From: Saccopteryx bilineata
Taxonomy: Eukaryota > Chordata > Mammalia > Chiroptera > Emballonuridae
Length of the DNA: 64,000 nucleotides
NCBI RefSeq assembly: GCF_036850765.1
Contig: NC_089496.1
Location: 103,998,767 to 104,062,766 of the forward strand
Direction of reading: 5' to 3'
In this document: positions 13,201 through 57,484 of the stretch, piece after piece
How the letters are laid out: each line of letters begins with the position of its first letter
Position numbering within the stretch: position 1 is the stretch's first letter
Position numbers and translations under genes: made by a program
Notes under the pieces: model-generated
The model's database searches: none
Told to the model about the DNA's origin: nothing
The model's input: the letters and a program-made list of their open reading frames with translations, nothing else

Positions 13201-16012
13201 CAGGGAAAAATATAACTGTTCCACAAACTGTAACAATGCACAACTCCTGCACCCAGGTGTGTGCTTCTTCTCACTCTACCTAAGAACCGTCTCAGGGTTT
13301 GCTTTCTGCCCCACAGAAAACAAAGCACAGCAGTTGTTGGGCTAGGATACAGCGGTGGCACCGGAGGGCATAAGATGAGTTCTGAAGATTCAGCCAAATT
13401 TTAAAATAAGTACCATCTCTCAAAACCACTGTCATCTACTTATACTTTTACGTGACGTTATTGCAACGTGCTTGAACTAGCTTTCTCTTGGAGGGTCATG
13501 ATTCAGGCTGCACAAATGCACTAGTCAGTTTTGCCAAATCAACTCATGGGCTGACTAACAAGCCAATCGACCACATGTACAATCTTCTGACTTGGGCCCC
13601 ACAAAAGCCAATGTTTAACTGGGGTGGAGGAACTTTACACTGCGCCGGCAGGGCTGTAAGTAAATATCAGAAAAGACTTTCTGGCCGACAGTGCTTCATC
13701 AAAATTGAGGACAAATCTTATTTCTTCTCATGTTGCAAACTAATAATTTTGTTAAGAACCTCAATTAAATAAGCAAGGTCCACTTTGGCTTAAAATCAGT
13801 AGGTTCTTCATACTGCAGCGCACCCTGGGGGAAGAGTGAGTAACAACAGGACGGCTGTACTAGAACGTGGAGATGCCTCCCCTGGGCCTCCCCACAACTC
13901 CAGGCTGGCTGCAATCTCTGCACAACAAATTCAGAGAAACTGAATTTTGCAGACTTTACTCAGCCCACTTTTGTTCACACGTTACACTAAAAAGACAATA
14001 TAAAATATTTCTCTATTAACTTAATAATGCAAAAACATCCAAAGATTTTAATGCCAATTCACATGATTAATAAATACAATGATTTTATAGGGAAAGTTCT
14101 GTTGTTGGCCAAAGAATAGTCTCAAAAAAGCATTTGGGTGTATTATTAAATTACTGAAGAATTCATCCACATAAAAAATCCAATTTTATTCCTTGCAGAA
14201 ATATTATTAAAACCACCCAGGAGACTTGACTCGCAGGTGCTCTTTATAAGCCCACAGTAAGCCTTCCACTGAGGAAAGTCAACTCTGGCCATCGTGGTAA
14301 AATGGAATTTCTCCTTGACACTAGAATGTTACTGGTGCAGCAAATCAAACCTTCCAGGGCAGACAGGGAGCCCGTACATGTTCTTACAGCCGTTCGGTGT
14401 TTATCAAAACAATTCATGATACCCACAGAGTTAACGAGCCTAACTCAAGTCCTCCACAGAATCCCCAACTCTGGTTGATAAACACTTAAAAAAATAAATC
14501 TGACATCCTTTACTTTTAGCTCTCTGCCTGAACTCCTCAGAGGACTTCTATTAGATGACGTATCTGCTCCCAAGATCACACTTCTAACTCTCGCACTCCC
14601 CCAACTCCCCGAAAAAGGACAGACTGAATGGGCAGAGGCAACCCTCCTGAAAGACCTGCACACCAGAAGGGGGCAGCCTGTCTCCTTTATCTGCTCCAAG
14701 TTCTCTGAGGAAGAGTAGCCTGACATCGCCTAGCAGACTGCAGTATAATGCGCAATTTAAATTCAAGCAGAAGAGGAAGGAAAAGTCTTTCGTTTGCCAC
14801 ATCTTTTTCTCCGCCTTTCAAGAGCCAGAATCAGCTTCGGCGTCTGAACGGGATGAAACAGCACTGTGGGTACAGAGGAACAGGCCGGGCCACCCCCTCT
14901 AGCAGACTCATACAATGTTTAAAGATGCAGACTGCAGACCAGTTTTTGTTTTTGTTGTTCTAAAGTACTTATACCCATTTACAATGAAATGGATCAGGAA
15001 TTCCACACCATTGATTATATCTGGAGCTAAGAGCCACCTCTGCTTCCCGAGGCACCACAGGAGCTGGCTTTTCCTGTCGTGTGCTGCTCAGCATTGAACG
15101 GGCTGCTTCGGGCTGAAGCACTGGCCACCCCTGACCCAGCGCGGTGCAGAACCACAGCCGCTGGTGAAGTCGTGTTACGTGAGAGAGGGTATGGAAATGC
15201 TCTACACGAGCTGGTCCCCAACATTAACATGAGTATGCCATGGAGGCGGGAACGTGACCAATGTGCAACAAGGGTCGGTTTTCCCACTCTTTCAGCATCC
15301 TGCTCTGAAGTCCCACCTGACAGCTTGGTGGGTTAGTCCATGATACCATCCACCTTCTCAGGAAGCATTTGTGAGTTTGACAACGTGGTCAGAGAGTTGC
15401 AAAGTGCACAAAGCTCAAGGCACAGAGTAGAAAAAAAGTTGTGACCTAATGGGGAAAAGGGAGAGCGAAAGCATTGTCCTTTCCCAAGACTTTCTAATGC
15501 TAAACAAAGACCAACTCTTTTCAAGGGATTTGTTTTAGTTACGGGTGAAAAATACTGTATTGTAATGATCTGCTTGATTTTAAAGCAAAAGGTATCTTGA
15601 TGTGTGAAACCAATCCACCGAGTGCCAAGTCCACAAATGAATAAAACAGTGCTTAGAAAAAATTCTTCTGCTCTTACATTTTTGGAGGAAGCTGCTGATT
15701 TGGGCTGCGGGATTTCACATAGCAATGATCATTTCCAAGATGCCTGTTCCTCACAGAATCTGGAGATAGATTTCATTAAAAGATTGTCCCATTTCAAAAT
15801 CATCCCCAAGTCTAGCAGCAACTGACAGTTTCTTTTTGTTAGTTTTTTGTTTTTTAAAATTACAAATCAAAGTAAGAAGTCCAACACCTTCCAAGAACAG
15901 CTTTGTGACAGAGCTCCCGAGTGCAGGGCCCCGCTGTGCTCTGAAAACAGTCCAGTCTCTGTGGCTCCAGGGTGTCCTTTATTCAGAAAGGAAAGCACAT
16001 TCAACACATTCA
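10300..16012 (-). other. CACUL1: Probable CACUL1 3' UTR, far end unresolved
   Basis: From the stop codon down to about 10300 the sequence is unique-looking and repeat-poor, apart from one mariner MITE. It then meets a block of L1 sequence. CACUL1 messages are known to have a long 3' UTR, so I infer that much of this stretch is transcribed UTR. Sense AATAAA hexamers (TTTATT on the + strand) occur at 15978-15983, 14185-14190, 12188-12193, 12172-12177 and 11249-11254; which are used cannot be told from sequence. The ORFs in this interval have no recognisable product. Confidence 0.55.
12121..12243. mobile_element. Tc1/mariner MITE inside the probable 3' UTR
   Basis: 123 bp flanked by TA on each side (12119-12120, 12244-12245). 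The left end is CAGCGTGGGGCAAAAAAGG and the right end, reverse complemented, is CAGGGTGGGGCACCAAG, so the termini are inverted repeats. It has an AT-rich centre with no coding capacity. It contributes two AATAAA hexamers on the CACUL1 sense strand (12172-12177, 12188-12193). Confidence 0.85.
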
Positions 16013-46946
<30,934 letters not shown>

Positions 46947-47929
46947 TTACTGTTGTCACATGTAAAGCAAACAGAAACTCTAGCAATTCAGTAAAATTCC
47001 TTTTCGATTTCACACTGACACTCATCATCTAAATACAACTCAATCACTATCTCCTTTCCAGTTTTTAAAAAAAGCAACCTGGTCATGGATTTGAAGTAGC
47101 CATTAGTTATGATTTCAAAACAAATTACTATGAATCTGTCCATCTTTGAAAAATAAAAAGAAGCCAATCTCTCTGGCTTCTCTTCCTGATTTCTGTAAGC
47201 TTCTGTTATCAGCGAAGCTCCACATTCACTGACCTTCAAAGCCACATTGTCAATGATGTAAACACACAGCCACCTGTGAACCACAATAAGGTTCTGGGGC
47301 ACCCCTGGGAAAATCTACCTATGCCTCTGACTATGAAAAAGTTCAACTACTCCAGTAACAAAAGCGGCTGCTAGAGATCTGCAGAGACTGTCGCACGGCT
47401 GGCACCCTCAGACACGCCCACAGCTGACGCTCTCCCTATCTTACACTGTGGACAAGCCCAACAGGCAAGACCGCTGGTGAGCCTTACACTGAAGGCTTAC
47501 CCCACTCCCCCTGGCTGGCTCATTCCTGCACTCCGTAACACCTGGTCCTAACAACTCTGAAATTCAAAGGAGACAGTTATCTCACAACAACGAAATGAAG
47601 CTAATGTTTGAAAGAACTCCCCAAAGCACGGAAGACACCTTCTGTCATATGACCCTCCACCACCTCAGCAGATCGGGGCTAACAGCTACTCGGTCCAGTA
47701 TTTTATTATCTTACCAGAAACTGGGAAGCAGGGGCTGACTTCCCCGAGGTACCAGGTAAACAAAGCCTTTACCTAGCTTCTTTCGTCCCATTATGGAATG
47801 ATTTCCAAATCTTCATCATTCAGGTTCCAGATGCTCCTCATCTCTATAAACCCCCTATATCACTTAGGTTCAATATTTTCTTTAAATTGATCCACTTTTT
47901 TGTTGCTTAAATAAATTTATTTTAAGGAC

Positions 47930-48235
47930 ATGAGGAATGAACTGATCAAACAGCATGCAGTAATCTTTAATGCACTGTGCTAAATGAAAGGATCAGACCG
48001 AAGGGTACACAAGGTCCTCACTTTTGTGACACTAAAAAAAGGCAAAATTATATGGCGGTAAACAGGTCAGTGTTTGCCAGGGGCTAGAAGGCAGGGAGGT
48101 CCATCTACAAAGGGGTGACATGGGGGAATTTTTACAACAATGAACTGATTTGTATGGATACACCATCCATTTTTCACAACCAAGACCCATACACCATAAA
48201 AGTAAATTTACCGTATGAAAATTTAAAAAAAAAAT
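47930..48235 (+). mobile_element. L1 3' end
   Basis: GAACTGATCAAACAGCATGC, TCAGTGTTTGCCAGGGGCTA and AGGCAGGGAGGTCCATCTAC fit the L1 3' region. Confidence 0.7.
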
Positions 48236-48399
48236 AATGAGGATGTAGTGATAGAGAAAGAATACAATCTGTGATGAATCTAATTTACAAACAAGCTGCA
48301 TGAGCCCACTGAAGGGAAGGGGAAGAAAGGAATAACCTGACTGCATACAAGGCTGGAAACAGAAAGAACTGCACTGGGAGAGCTCACGTGCACACACAC

Positions 48400-48745
48400 A
48401 CACACAAAACAGAAAGAGGCCAAGTCAGGGAGGGCCTCGCGGGCCGTTGTAAAGACTCTGGCCTTACTAAGTAAGAGGAGGGCTCTGGGGACAGAAGCGA
48501 CCTGTTCTGACTCAGGTTTCACCTACGGAGCACTGCGGGGCTGTGTCAGGAGTAAACTGAGTCAGGAGGCGCTGAGGCTGGGCCCGCTGATGGGAGTGAG
48601 AGCAATGAGAAGAGCGGACAAGATTTGCTGCTGGTCTGGATGTGAGACGCAAAAGGGTCATGGTGGCTCCGATGTTTCTGGCCTGCGCACCGAAGGATAG
48701 GGTTGCTGTTTACTAAGATGAGGTGGATACAGGAGAAGCTCAGCA
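48400..48745 (-). mobile_element. L2 fragment, reverse orientation
   Basis: AGGGAGGGCCTCGCGGGCCG, AGATTTGCTGCTGGTCTGGA, TGTTTCTGGCCTGCGCACCG and GATAGGGTTGCTGTTTACTA match reverse-complemented L2 ORF2 3' sequence. Confidence 0.7.
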
Positions 48746-49730
48746 TGTTTGCGAGAGCAGCAGAAAATGTGGACACAAAGGCTAGTCAGTACCCACCATT
48801 ATTTGCCTCAGTGTCCTCCCTGGCTGCCAGAGCTGCTCAGTCCAAAGGCAAGGCAGGCTGGAAGTTCTGAAGACACCGTGAAGCAATGACTAATGAGAAA
48901 TTCAGCGTAAACACCCCAGTATCCCCTCTACTCTCAGGGAGGGACACGTGCTGCACTGCCCCCCAGAGCTCACCACCGGGATTACACTCCCGTTGCTCCC
49001 CACGGGGATTTCTTCACTGGCTTCCTCTTACCTTCTTCCCTGTACTTCTTATGTCTCCAACCCACAAGCACTTCCTAAAATCACCCACTTGCACTTATAA
49101 CTACTTGCACTTTTTAAAAAAAGTAACCAAAAATGGAAAAGCAGTGTCATTTGATATTAAACAGAAGGAAATATATATAGAAATAAATACAATGTTATTA
49201 AATTCTAGTTAGCTCCTACTGCTGCTAAAGGTTTTGAGCCTAAAACTTGTTTCCTTGTGAAAAAGGGAAATTGACAGATGTTGAGAAGTACTACACACCA
49301 GCTCCAGAATACTAGCTTTCTGCTTTTGGAAATTCAAGAAAATTTAAAAATAAAAGACCAAAAACAGAAATCACTTTCCCACTATGTGATTCCAGGATAC
49401 TGAATTCCAATGAGTGCACCACCTAAACAACACCCTAATACCTGCTCCACACCAGAAGTTGACACTTAAAGAAAGGAAATGACATGCTCAGAAAGAAAAT
49501 GTCATGTCCCAAAAAGGCAAGAATATACCAATCCCATGGGCTCCTCAACTGATTAGTTCAAAACATTACACCTCCAAATGCAGGTGGGACTAGCAAAGGA
49601 CCAAGTCAAAGACATGAAGGAAGAAAAAGAACCTAACACATCAAGTCCTGCAGCTGTAAATTCTGCATGACATCCCATGACCAAAACAGTGACGGCTAGT
49701 GCCCCTCAGGTGTCTTTCACATGGTATTTT

Positions 49731-50084
49731 TTTTAATCAAGTGGGAGGCAAGACAGTAGAGAGACAGACTCCCACATGTGCCCTGACCAGGATCTACCCA
49801 GCCATGCCCCCACTCTCAGTCTGGAGCTGATGTTCTGTCCATCTGTGTGGGGCCACTGCTCTGTTGCTTGACCACCAAGCTATTTTTAGCACCTGAGGCA
49901 GGTCATGGAGCCATCCTCCCTGCCCAGGACCAACTTGCTCATTTGAGCCATGGCTGAGGGAGGAGAAGGGGGTGGGGGGGGGGGGGACAGATGTACACTT
50001 CTCCTTTGTGCCCTGACAGGGAATCAAACCCAGGAGTTCTACATGCTGGGCCAACGCTATACCACTGAGCCAGGGCCAACACTT
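49731..50084 (-). mobile_element. Group C SINE, diverged
   Basis: The minus strand starts GTTGGCCCTGGCTCAGTGG and has a B-box-like GGGTTTGATTCCC; the body includes the CTCCATGACCTGCCTCAGGT segment. A G-rich run lies near 49970-49986. Confidence 0.8.
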
Positions 50085-50706
50085 TTTTTTTTAATACTCT
50101 GGTTTTCATGTCAAAGAGTATTAAACTATTTCTCTTCCATCCCTTCTCCCCACCAAAAAAACTACCTTCATTTAGAATAAACTCCTTAAGAATACTATAA
50201 TAGCATTATGATGAAAATGATTAAGCCAAATCTAACAGGTTAAATTAAATTATATCTTAAACATAATGACTTTTTAGATTTTTTTTAGATTAAATATAAT
50301 TAATTACAGCTAGATAATCTGACTGAGTGGAGGAGAAAAAAGCTCTGGGTTTTCTACTTAACTCTGATGAGCAAATGTGATATAAGAGAAAAATTATGAT
50401 GTCATGTTGCCACCATGGACCCATCTATCAATACCAATCTAGTAAATCTGTGTGGTCCAAAACATTCCCACCTGGTAGAATGTTCTGCTTCCTGAAACAG
50501 AAGAGGATGACTGAAATTTTTCAAGGAATGGATAGAGAGAAGCTAAAGACTCTCAAGAACAAAGCCAAGAGATAGGTATTGTCAAAAGTCCGGCTTTGGG
50601 AATAAAGAATAGAGTGGGAGAGGAAGATCAGAATCAGAACAAGGTAGTGTAATATAATAAATGCGTGGGTTTTGCATCTTTACTTAAAAAAAAAAAAAAA
50701 AAAAGA

Positions 50707-51020
50707 GCCTGACCAGGCGGTGGCACAGTCAGGCTGGGATGCGGAAGACCCAGGTTTGAGACCCCGAGGTCACCAGCTTGAGCACGAGCTCATCTAGTTT
50801 GAGCAAAAGCTCGCCAGCTTGGACCCAAGGTCACTGGCTCCAGCAAGGGGTTACTCGATCTGCTGAAGGCCCGCAGTCAAGGCACATACGAGAAAGCAAT
50901 CAATGAACAACTAAGGTGTCGCAACGAAAAACTAATAATTGATGCTTCTCATCTCTCTCTGTTCCTGTCTGTCTGTCCCTGTCTATCCCTCTCTGACTCT
51001 CTCTGTCTCTGTAAGGAAAA
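50707..51020 (+). mobile_element. Group B SINE with internal deletion in the tRNA head
   Basis: GCCTGACCAGGCGGTGGCACA is followed at once by GTCAGGCTGGGATGCGGAAG, so the segment containing GATAGAGCGTCGG is missing. The rest is normal (GGTTACTCGATCTGCTGAAG). It follows a long A run. Confidence 0.88.
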
Positions 51021-51059
51021 AAGAAAATCCCATTACTTATTTCTCTCAACTTGCCACCA

Positions 51060-51276
51060 GGCAGTCCCCCGGTTATGAACAAGACAGACAGGTTCTGTAG
51101 GCTTGAAAATGTTTAAGTATTTATATACACAAAGGTAAAAATCAATACTATGCTAAGACAAACATCTGCCTAAATTACATTTAATAGGTAAATATACCTG
51201 TTCCAACTTATATACATACAAATTCAACCTAAGAGCAAACCTCCAGAACCTCTCCAGTTGTAACCCGGGGACTGCC
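51060..51276. mobile_element. Tc1/mariner-superfamily MITE (Kanga/Tigger-like)
   Basis: 217 bp. The left end GGCAGTCCCCCGGTTATGAAC and the reverse complement of the right end, GGCAGTCCCCGGGTTACAAC, form an inverted repeat of about 20 bp. AT-rich interior without coding capacity; target duplication not clear. Confidence 0.78.
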
Positions 51277-52903
51277 TCTGGCAAAGGAGACAGAAATATC
51301 TACTTCCTTGCTCCTAAGAGAACTGCCCAGTTGTTGTTTTTAAAGAAAAAGTCAAAGTCAAATATTTATTCAAATACTTTATCCTTTTCCTTATTAGGAG
51401 GCAAAAAAACCTGCACCACCTACTCAGGTGTATTTTGATTAGTCAGTAGAAGAGGATAGCTACTGTTAATTAAGTCTCAATAAAGCCTATTTGCTTCTAA
51501 AGTAGGCTAAAACCTTTTTAAAAATTGCATGCATTAAGTGTCTTACTGGTTAGAAATCCATACATTTCTCAATTTGAGGAAATGTAACAAAATAGTAGAA
51601 ACTTCCTTCATCACCACTATCTTAAAAAACTGAACAGCTGCTGCAGTAGCCCACCCACAACAGTGAAACTTACATTCTTTAAAATAGTTACTGCACAACC
51701 ATTATTCCACAATTAAAATGCCACATTTGAGCCTGTGACACAGTTTCTAAAACTAAACATTACTATACTACATATATGAAAGGTTCAACTGCAATCAAGA
51801 CAAGACATCCAGTACGGCTCCAACTAATCCAAAATTTCACAATATACAAATAGAGACTACAAGTTGTAAACCACGTTAACAGCATGTGTTGCATGCTTCT
51901 AAAATTCTGTGATTTCCTGCAAGATTGTTTAAAAACAAGTTAATCTTTTTACTGCGTTAGACCAGGTAAGTTGAACTCGGAAGTAGCAGCAGAAGGCCGT
52001 GTGTGCTCAAGTGGAAACACCATTAAGTGTGCCAATCCATGCCCCGCAGGCCTTTGAGAAGCTCAGGATTTGACAGGATACAATGAGTGTGGACTGAAGG
52101 GAGAGAGGTGGTGGGGTGGGAGGTGAAGACTAGTCCAGAAGAAGAAAGAAGTGCTGTTCTGTGCAAAAACAAAATAAAAGCATAGGATACAAGACACAGA
52201 TTCACAATGGGTGTAGGAGGGCATACGTGTGCATGTAAAGCACAGGGCTGGTGGATTTTAAGTAAAAGTCAACAGTCAACATCAAAAATGCACAAAAATA
52301 TCTAACCATGCTCTTCTCTTTAATTCTAGAAAGCCAGCAGCCAGAAGAAATGTACTTTTTTCATGCCCCACCTACCCACCCCACCATTCTCCATTGGAAT
52401 GGAAGATCCTTCCCTAGGAAATGGAAGTCCCAGAGAAAAGACATTCATAAACTAGTATCTGGAGCTTCCTCCACAAACTAGCAGCTCTGCATCCAATTAG
52501 CCTGAAGAGAAGCCCACAATTACACTTGGAAAGGCCCCTTCACAGAAGTAACTACCAATTAGCCTTTTTGAAACATGAATAGAGCTAAAGATACCAAGAT
52601 TTGCAAAGTCTCAGACATGAGAGATCAAAACAAACAAAAATTGGTAAGATTAAAAAAAGATAATTAAGAAACTAAAATAAAACTTTTTTAAAAACTCTAT
52701 AATTACTATCCTCAGAGAGGTAAGATAAAAATTAAAAGCACTGCCATGAAAAAGCAATCCAAATGCTCTTAAAATTAAAAACTAGTCACTGTTAAAACTT
52801 CAACAGAAAAAAGAATACATCAAGGAACTCTCCCAGAGCAGAGCAAAAACTAGTTAATAGACTTAGAAAATCAAAAGGGGAAACTCAACATCTGACTATT
52901 AAT

Positions 52904-53250
52904 TGTAAGGTGGTCAGCAATAGGGGAAAGTCACGTGAGGAACCCAGACCCGGGAACTCTGGCTAGAGTCGCCCACACTCATGCGCACCAAAAGAAACTT
53001 CCCAGGAGTCCTGAGGAAAACAGCGACTGTCTATCAGACAGTGAGATTTCACCACGTCATATTAGCTCGACCACCCAAGAGACCCTTTAAATATCCTCCA
53101 CACAGGTCACCCCATGCGACTCCTCTGGCCTCTGTCCCCGGAACCAGAGAACCTCGTCGGGCGGGATACGCTGTACTAAATAAAGCTTTTGCTTATCCAC
53201 ACTTTGTGGCTACGCCCTTCCTTCTTCCTCGGCGGGGAAAATACCTTACA
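52904..53250 (+). mobile_element. Solo LTR of an endogenous retrovirus
   Basis: 347 bp with exact inverted termini TGTAAGGT...ACCTTACA. It has a TATA-like TTTAAATAT at about 53087 and AATAAA at 53179-53184, placed as U3/R/U5 would require. Flanking 5-mers TTAAT and ATAAT differ at one position. No gag, pol or env lies next to it, so it is a recombined solo LTR. Small class I-like LTR by inspection. Antisense to CACUL1. Confidence 0.85.
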
Positions 53251-54604
53251 ATAATAATTCTAGAGAAAAGAGAAAATGTAAAGGGAGCAAACTATTGACA
53301 AATAGAAGAAAATATCCCAGAAATGTTCGGGGGGGGGGGGGAGTCATATAGAAAAGAACAAAAATTGAAATGGCACCTGAATTCTCCATTCTAATACTGC
53401 AAGCTTAAAGTCAATGAAGCAACACTTGACAAGTTCCAAGGAAGAAAAATCTCGGGTAAGAATTCTATACCCGAACTGTCAATCAAGTATGAAGGCAGCA
53501 TTTTTTACACAGGCAAACTCTTATCCACACATTTTCTCAGGAGGCTATTAGAAGATATATTCTAAACTAAACACCACACACACACATGCACAAATACACC
53601 AATAAAAAGGAAGACATCAAGTAATTATTTGGGAAGTCCCTGAGGAGCAACTGTGTAGAGACCCTGCGGAATAAACAGGAACAGAAGATGAACGGCTTCA
53701 GGCGCAGACACAAAGAACATTCTGATTCACTGAGCACTGTAAAAACACTAGGGACAGGTACACGGTGAGTCTGATAAAGGTGTTGCAAAGTTTTTAAGGT
53801 AAGTTTAATGAAAATTATGCAAGTATAAACATGGCAACTAACAACAAAGTTCTTTCTCTGTGAAAGAAAATGTCATCTGATATATTCTAGCCCTTGAGTG
53901 AAGATTTACATAGTCAAATGTAAATACGGTCTATTGATTGAACCAAAGACTGTGGTATTGAGAACTGAAGAGCTGATGTGTGTAGAGATATAAAAGGACT
54001 AAATCCTCACTTCAATGGGAAGTTAATAGGTAACATGATAAATTAAACAATAACAATATTAACACACTGAAATATGTAGATAAATATCAGAAATGCTAAC
54101 TGCATTAAAAGTGACTGACTCAGGGTAACAGGTCCAGGAATAGGCAGGAGGGAACCACTGATTTTCATCAAGTGTCTTTTTCACAATTTGAGTTTTTAAA
54201 TTACAAGCCTGTATTTTAGTAAGAACAAAGTTTTAAGGCTAAAGAGTTTGCTGAGTCTTAAATCCTCAGAAATTGAGAAATAAATCTAGTGAAATTAAAT
54301 TTTTGTCTCAGTGTTTGTAATATTCTAAGGCACAGGAATGAGAAAGCTCAGACTGACCAACAAACTACCAGAATGGTCCACAGACTCCTCTAAAAAGAGA
54401 GACAGACACAGGCACACACCCACCTATACTACACACACCTCTCATATCCAGGTGAAAGGCAGGTCAGTTCCCAGTCATCCAAAGCAGCAAATCTTGTCTC
54501 TTTATCCCTCCCCAACCCCCAAATTTTATAGACTCTAGTCACCAAACATTTCCAAAATCCGAAACTTTGCTTAAGATGCTGTATTTGTTCAAGCCTTCAT
54601 CTCC

Positions 54605-55119
54605 TGTTGTAAAGCCAGTTGCCGCGGCCACCATCACAGCTGCCTGGCCCATGCAGGTTCACATTTGATTCAGACAGACAGTAATGAAACAACGGAGCCA
54701 AGAACTGGGGGGCCAGTTAGCTTTAATCCTAGCTTGCACCCCACAGGCAAGAAATACACACAGTAGGAAAACACTTCCCTTTCCATTCAGGGCTCCCAAA
54801 GCCACTGACTTATCTGAGTTTCCTAGAATCAAAGGTTTCTACCTCACCAGCCTTATTCACCTCTGTTCTCCATCTCCTCCTCTCTGCACAAACTGCACAA
54901 ACTGGCTACTCCCTCAGCATTCCGCCATCTTGGCTGCCTCTCCTCTCCTCCACGTGGCTTTTCTCTACCCTTCTCCAGCATGGGCTCCTCTGCCCCATTT
55001 TATAGTGTAAAAATCAAAACCTTTAATCCAATATATAAACAAGGAAGTCTCTGATACAAAGTCACTATCTGAGGCATGATGCGATTCCTCATGAGTGCGC
55101 ACCACCCCACCATGCAACA
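54605..55119 (-). mobile_element. Probable LTR, minus strand, boundaries approximate
   Basis: Read on the minus strand there is a TATAAAA box (54998-55004) and an ATTAAA poly(A) hexamer (54722-54727), with termini TGTTG...CAACA. No convincing target duplication was found, so the ends may be off. It lies in the CACUL1 sense. Confidence 0.45.
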
Positions 55120-55264
55120 GTCAAGGGTGTGGGGAAAAGCTTAGTTTTAAAACTAAGCCTTAGGGTATAAGGACCCTGCCTGCTTACAGCCTGTCCCTCA
55201 TACCCCAATGCAAACTATAAGCAAGCAAAAATATATATCATATTTACAAACTTATTTAACCGAC

Positions 55265-55750
55265 AGCTGTCTAGACCACAATAATTACAACCCCCTAACT
55301 AGTCTTCAGGTCTCCATTCATTCTCCTTTCTCATCTAAATTCACTCACTAAGACAACATTCACTAAGTGGACTCTAACATCGCCCAGTGGCTTCTACTGA
55401 AGAAAACCCTCCATCTAACAGGGAACACAGGCCCTTCACCCTTCACTCTCTAGGCCTTTCTATCTACCCACGTGTAACTGGGGCACACCCAATGAGCCTG
55501 CCTCATACTCTGTGTTACAACAATAATTTCAACTCTGGGTCTTAGGCACAGCCTGCCTAAGTCTCTTCAAGTCGTCCTCAATTCTCCTGACAAACATCCT
55601 TGTACAGCTTCTCTGTCTCCTCTATGCTACCATGTATACTCATAACTTTACCACTCAACTTTAATGATCTGTCCATCATCTGCCATACTAAACTGAGGCT
55701 CATTCATCACCAGAGGCTAAACTATGTCCCTGGCGTACAGTCAGTTGAAA
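55265..55750 (+). mobile_element. L2 3' region
   Basis: L2-like series CCCCCTAACTAGTCTTCAGG, ATCGCCCAGTGGCTTCTACT and CACTCTCTAGGCCTTTCTAT. Diverged. Confidence 0.6.
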
Positions 55751-56459
55751 AGAACACCATTCAGACAGATGCATAGTCAGAACACCTGCAACTACAAATT
55801 ACAGATCTCTGCAATTCTATCTACAGAGATTAATAGCCAAATGTCCAAAGAAGAAAACTGAAAGGCCAGCTGGCTCTGCCAAGACATATCACAAAAGGAC
55901 CTCGACAATTTTTTTATATAATATTTAACAGTTTACAATGTGATTATAATGGTCTACAACTTGCAGAGTTAACTTTACTTGCAGAGTTTAAAGAGGAAGA
56001 AAACGGCATTTATTGTCTCTAAGGGTTTGGGACTGGGCCTTACATAAACATTCTGATGTCTTTCTCTTTACAGATCCATTCATGCCACTTTGTGCAATAA
56101 ATGTCAAAAAATGGCAAGACTAAATCCCGGTAAGATTTCCAAATTTAGCCAATCAATATCCTAGCAATGCTTGCTGCAGCACAATTCCACTGATCTGGAC
56201 GGCAAGAAGATTCCAAATAACCACCACCAATGCTGCAAACAGTGCATATTTTAAGACCTGAATACTTTAACTGATGCACTTGTAAAATGACTGACCAATC
56301 TGAAAACTGGCAGACAGGACCTGACCAAGTAAAGGGCAACTTTATTTATGATTTAACAAAAATAAATTAATTTCATTCAGTTCAACAATCAATTTTGAAC
56401 ACATTTTTAACAGTAATTTTTAAAAAACAGAATAATTTCACCAAGTTCAGTTTAAAATA

Positions 56460-56830
56460 CTGTGAAGGTTCTGTTCATCAGAAGAGAACCTTCAATGCAC
56501 CACGTTAGTGACTGTCCTGAGATCATGGCACAGGATCATCAATGCAAGATCCCTCCCTCCATCCATCCACTGGCTGTTATCCTCATCCCATCTGCCCCAT
56601 CCCCCAACATGTTCAGAGAGGGAACCATTCTATTCTGTTCAACATAGTTGGAATATGAGTAGATACGACATAGGCTCCATCTGAGCAGAAGCTGTAAAAC
56701 CCATTCTGTTCACTCTCATCTTTGTCTGTGCTGAGAATGCCAGGACCCAGAAGAGAGCTTCTCTCCAGAATGGGATGACTTGTGACAAGCCAGCTCTTGG
56801 TGGTTACTATCATAGAAAACTGACTAACAT
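56460..56830 (+). mobile_element. MaLR-type LTR, degraded
   Basis: GGAATATGAGTAGATACGAC, TGAGCAGAAGCTGTAAAACC and a final GGTTACTATCATAGAAAACTG resemble the MLT1/MST layout; the start is not defined. Confidence 0.5.
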
Positions 56831-57484
56831 AGAATGAAGAGGTACACTAAACAGTTAGTTACACTTCCCTAATTAGATTCTGCCGATGATACATGAGTGA
56901 GATTTGGAAGGCTAGAGCAAGGCAAAGGATATATTATTGCTGCTGCTGCTGGTTCTAGCAAGCAAGGTTGGGGTGTGAGAGTCTGAGGCAGCCCAACTCC
57001 CAAGTTCCAGTGTCTGGTCACCAGCCATGGGGGTGATGGGGGCAGCTGGGATGATGTAGGAGAGGCACAGTCACCTGCCCTCTGGAATGAGGCTTTAGGG
57101 GAGCAGCCTCTACACCTCTAACCTTCCCAAGAATTTCTAGAGCATCTGATATTCAGTATTAGATCTCTTCTTGCTTTGAGATCTAAGTTGGTTTCTTACA
57201 CTGAACTGTGACAAAGTATTTGGTTCCAGAATAGTTACAGGACACAGACTCTCAAAAGCTAGGAAGCTGGTTTTGGTCTTCCAATCCAGTTGGATGTCAA
57301 GGTAATGACATTGCTACCATTAGATAACATAATACTAATAGTGCACGGCACACAGTAGCAAGGAGTTATTTAAATTATCGCCTATAAGTACCTAGAATAA
57401 AGTTCTTGAAGAAAAAATCTGACAGTTATGATGGAAATGAGAAATATGGATCCTGACAACAGGTGAAAGCTTGAAGGAATTTAT

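Noticed and set aside
13488..13772. 94-codon + strand ORF
   Set aside because: Lies antisense in the probable CACUL1 3' UTR and shows no recognisable domain.
52981..53298. 105-codon ORF
   Set aside because: Runs across and past the end of a solo LTR; not a viral or host protein.
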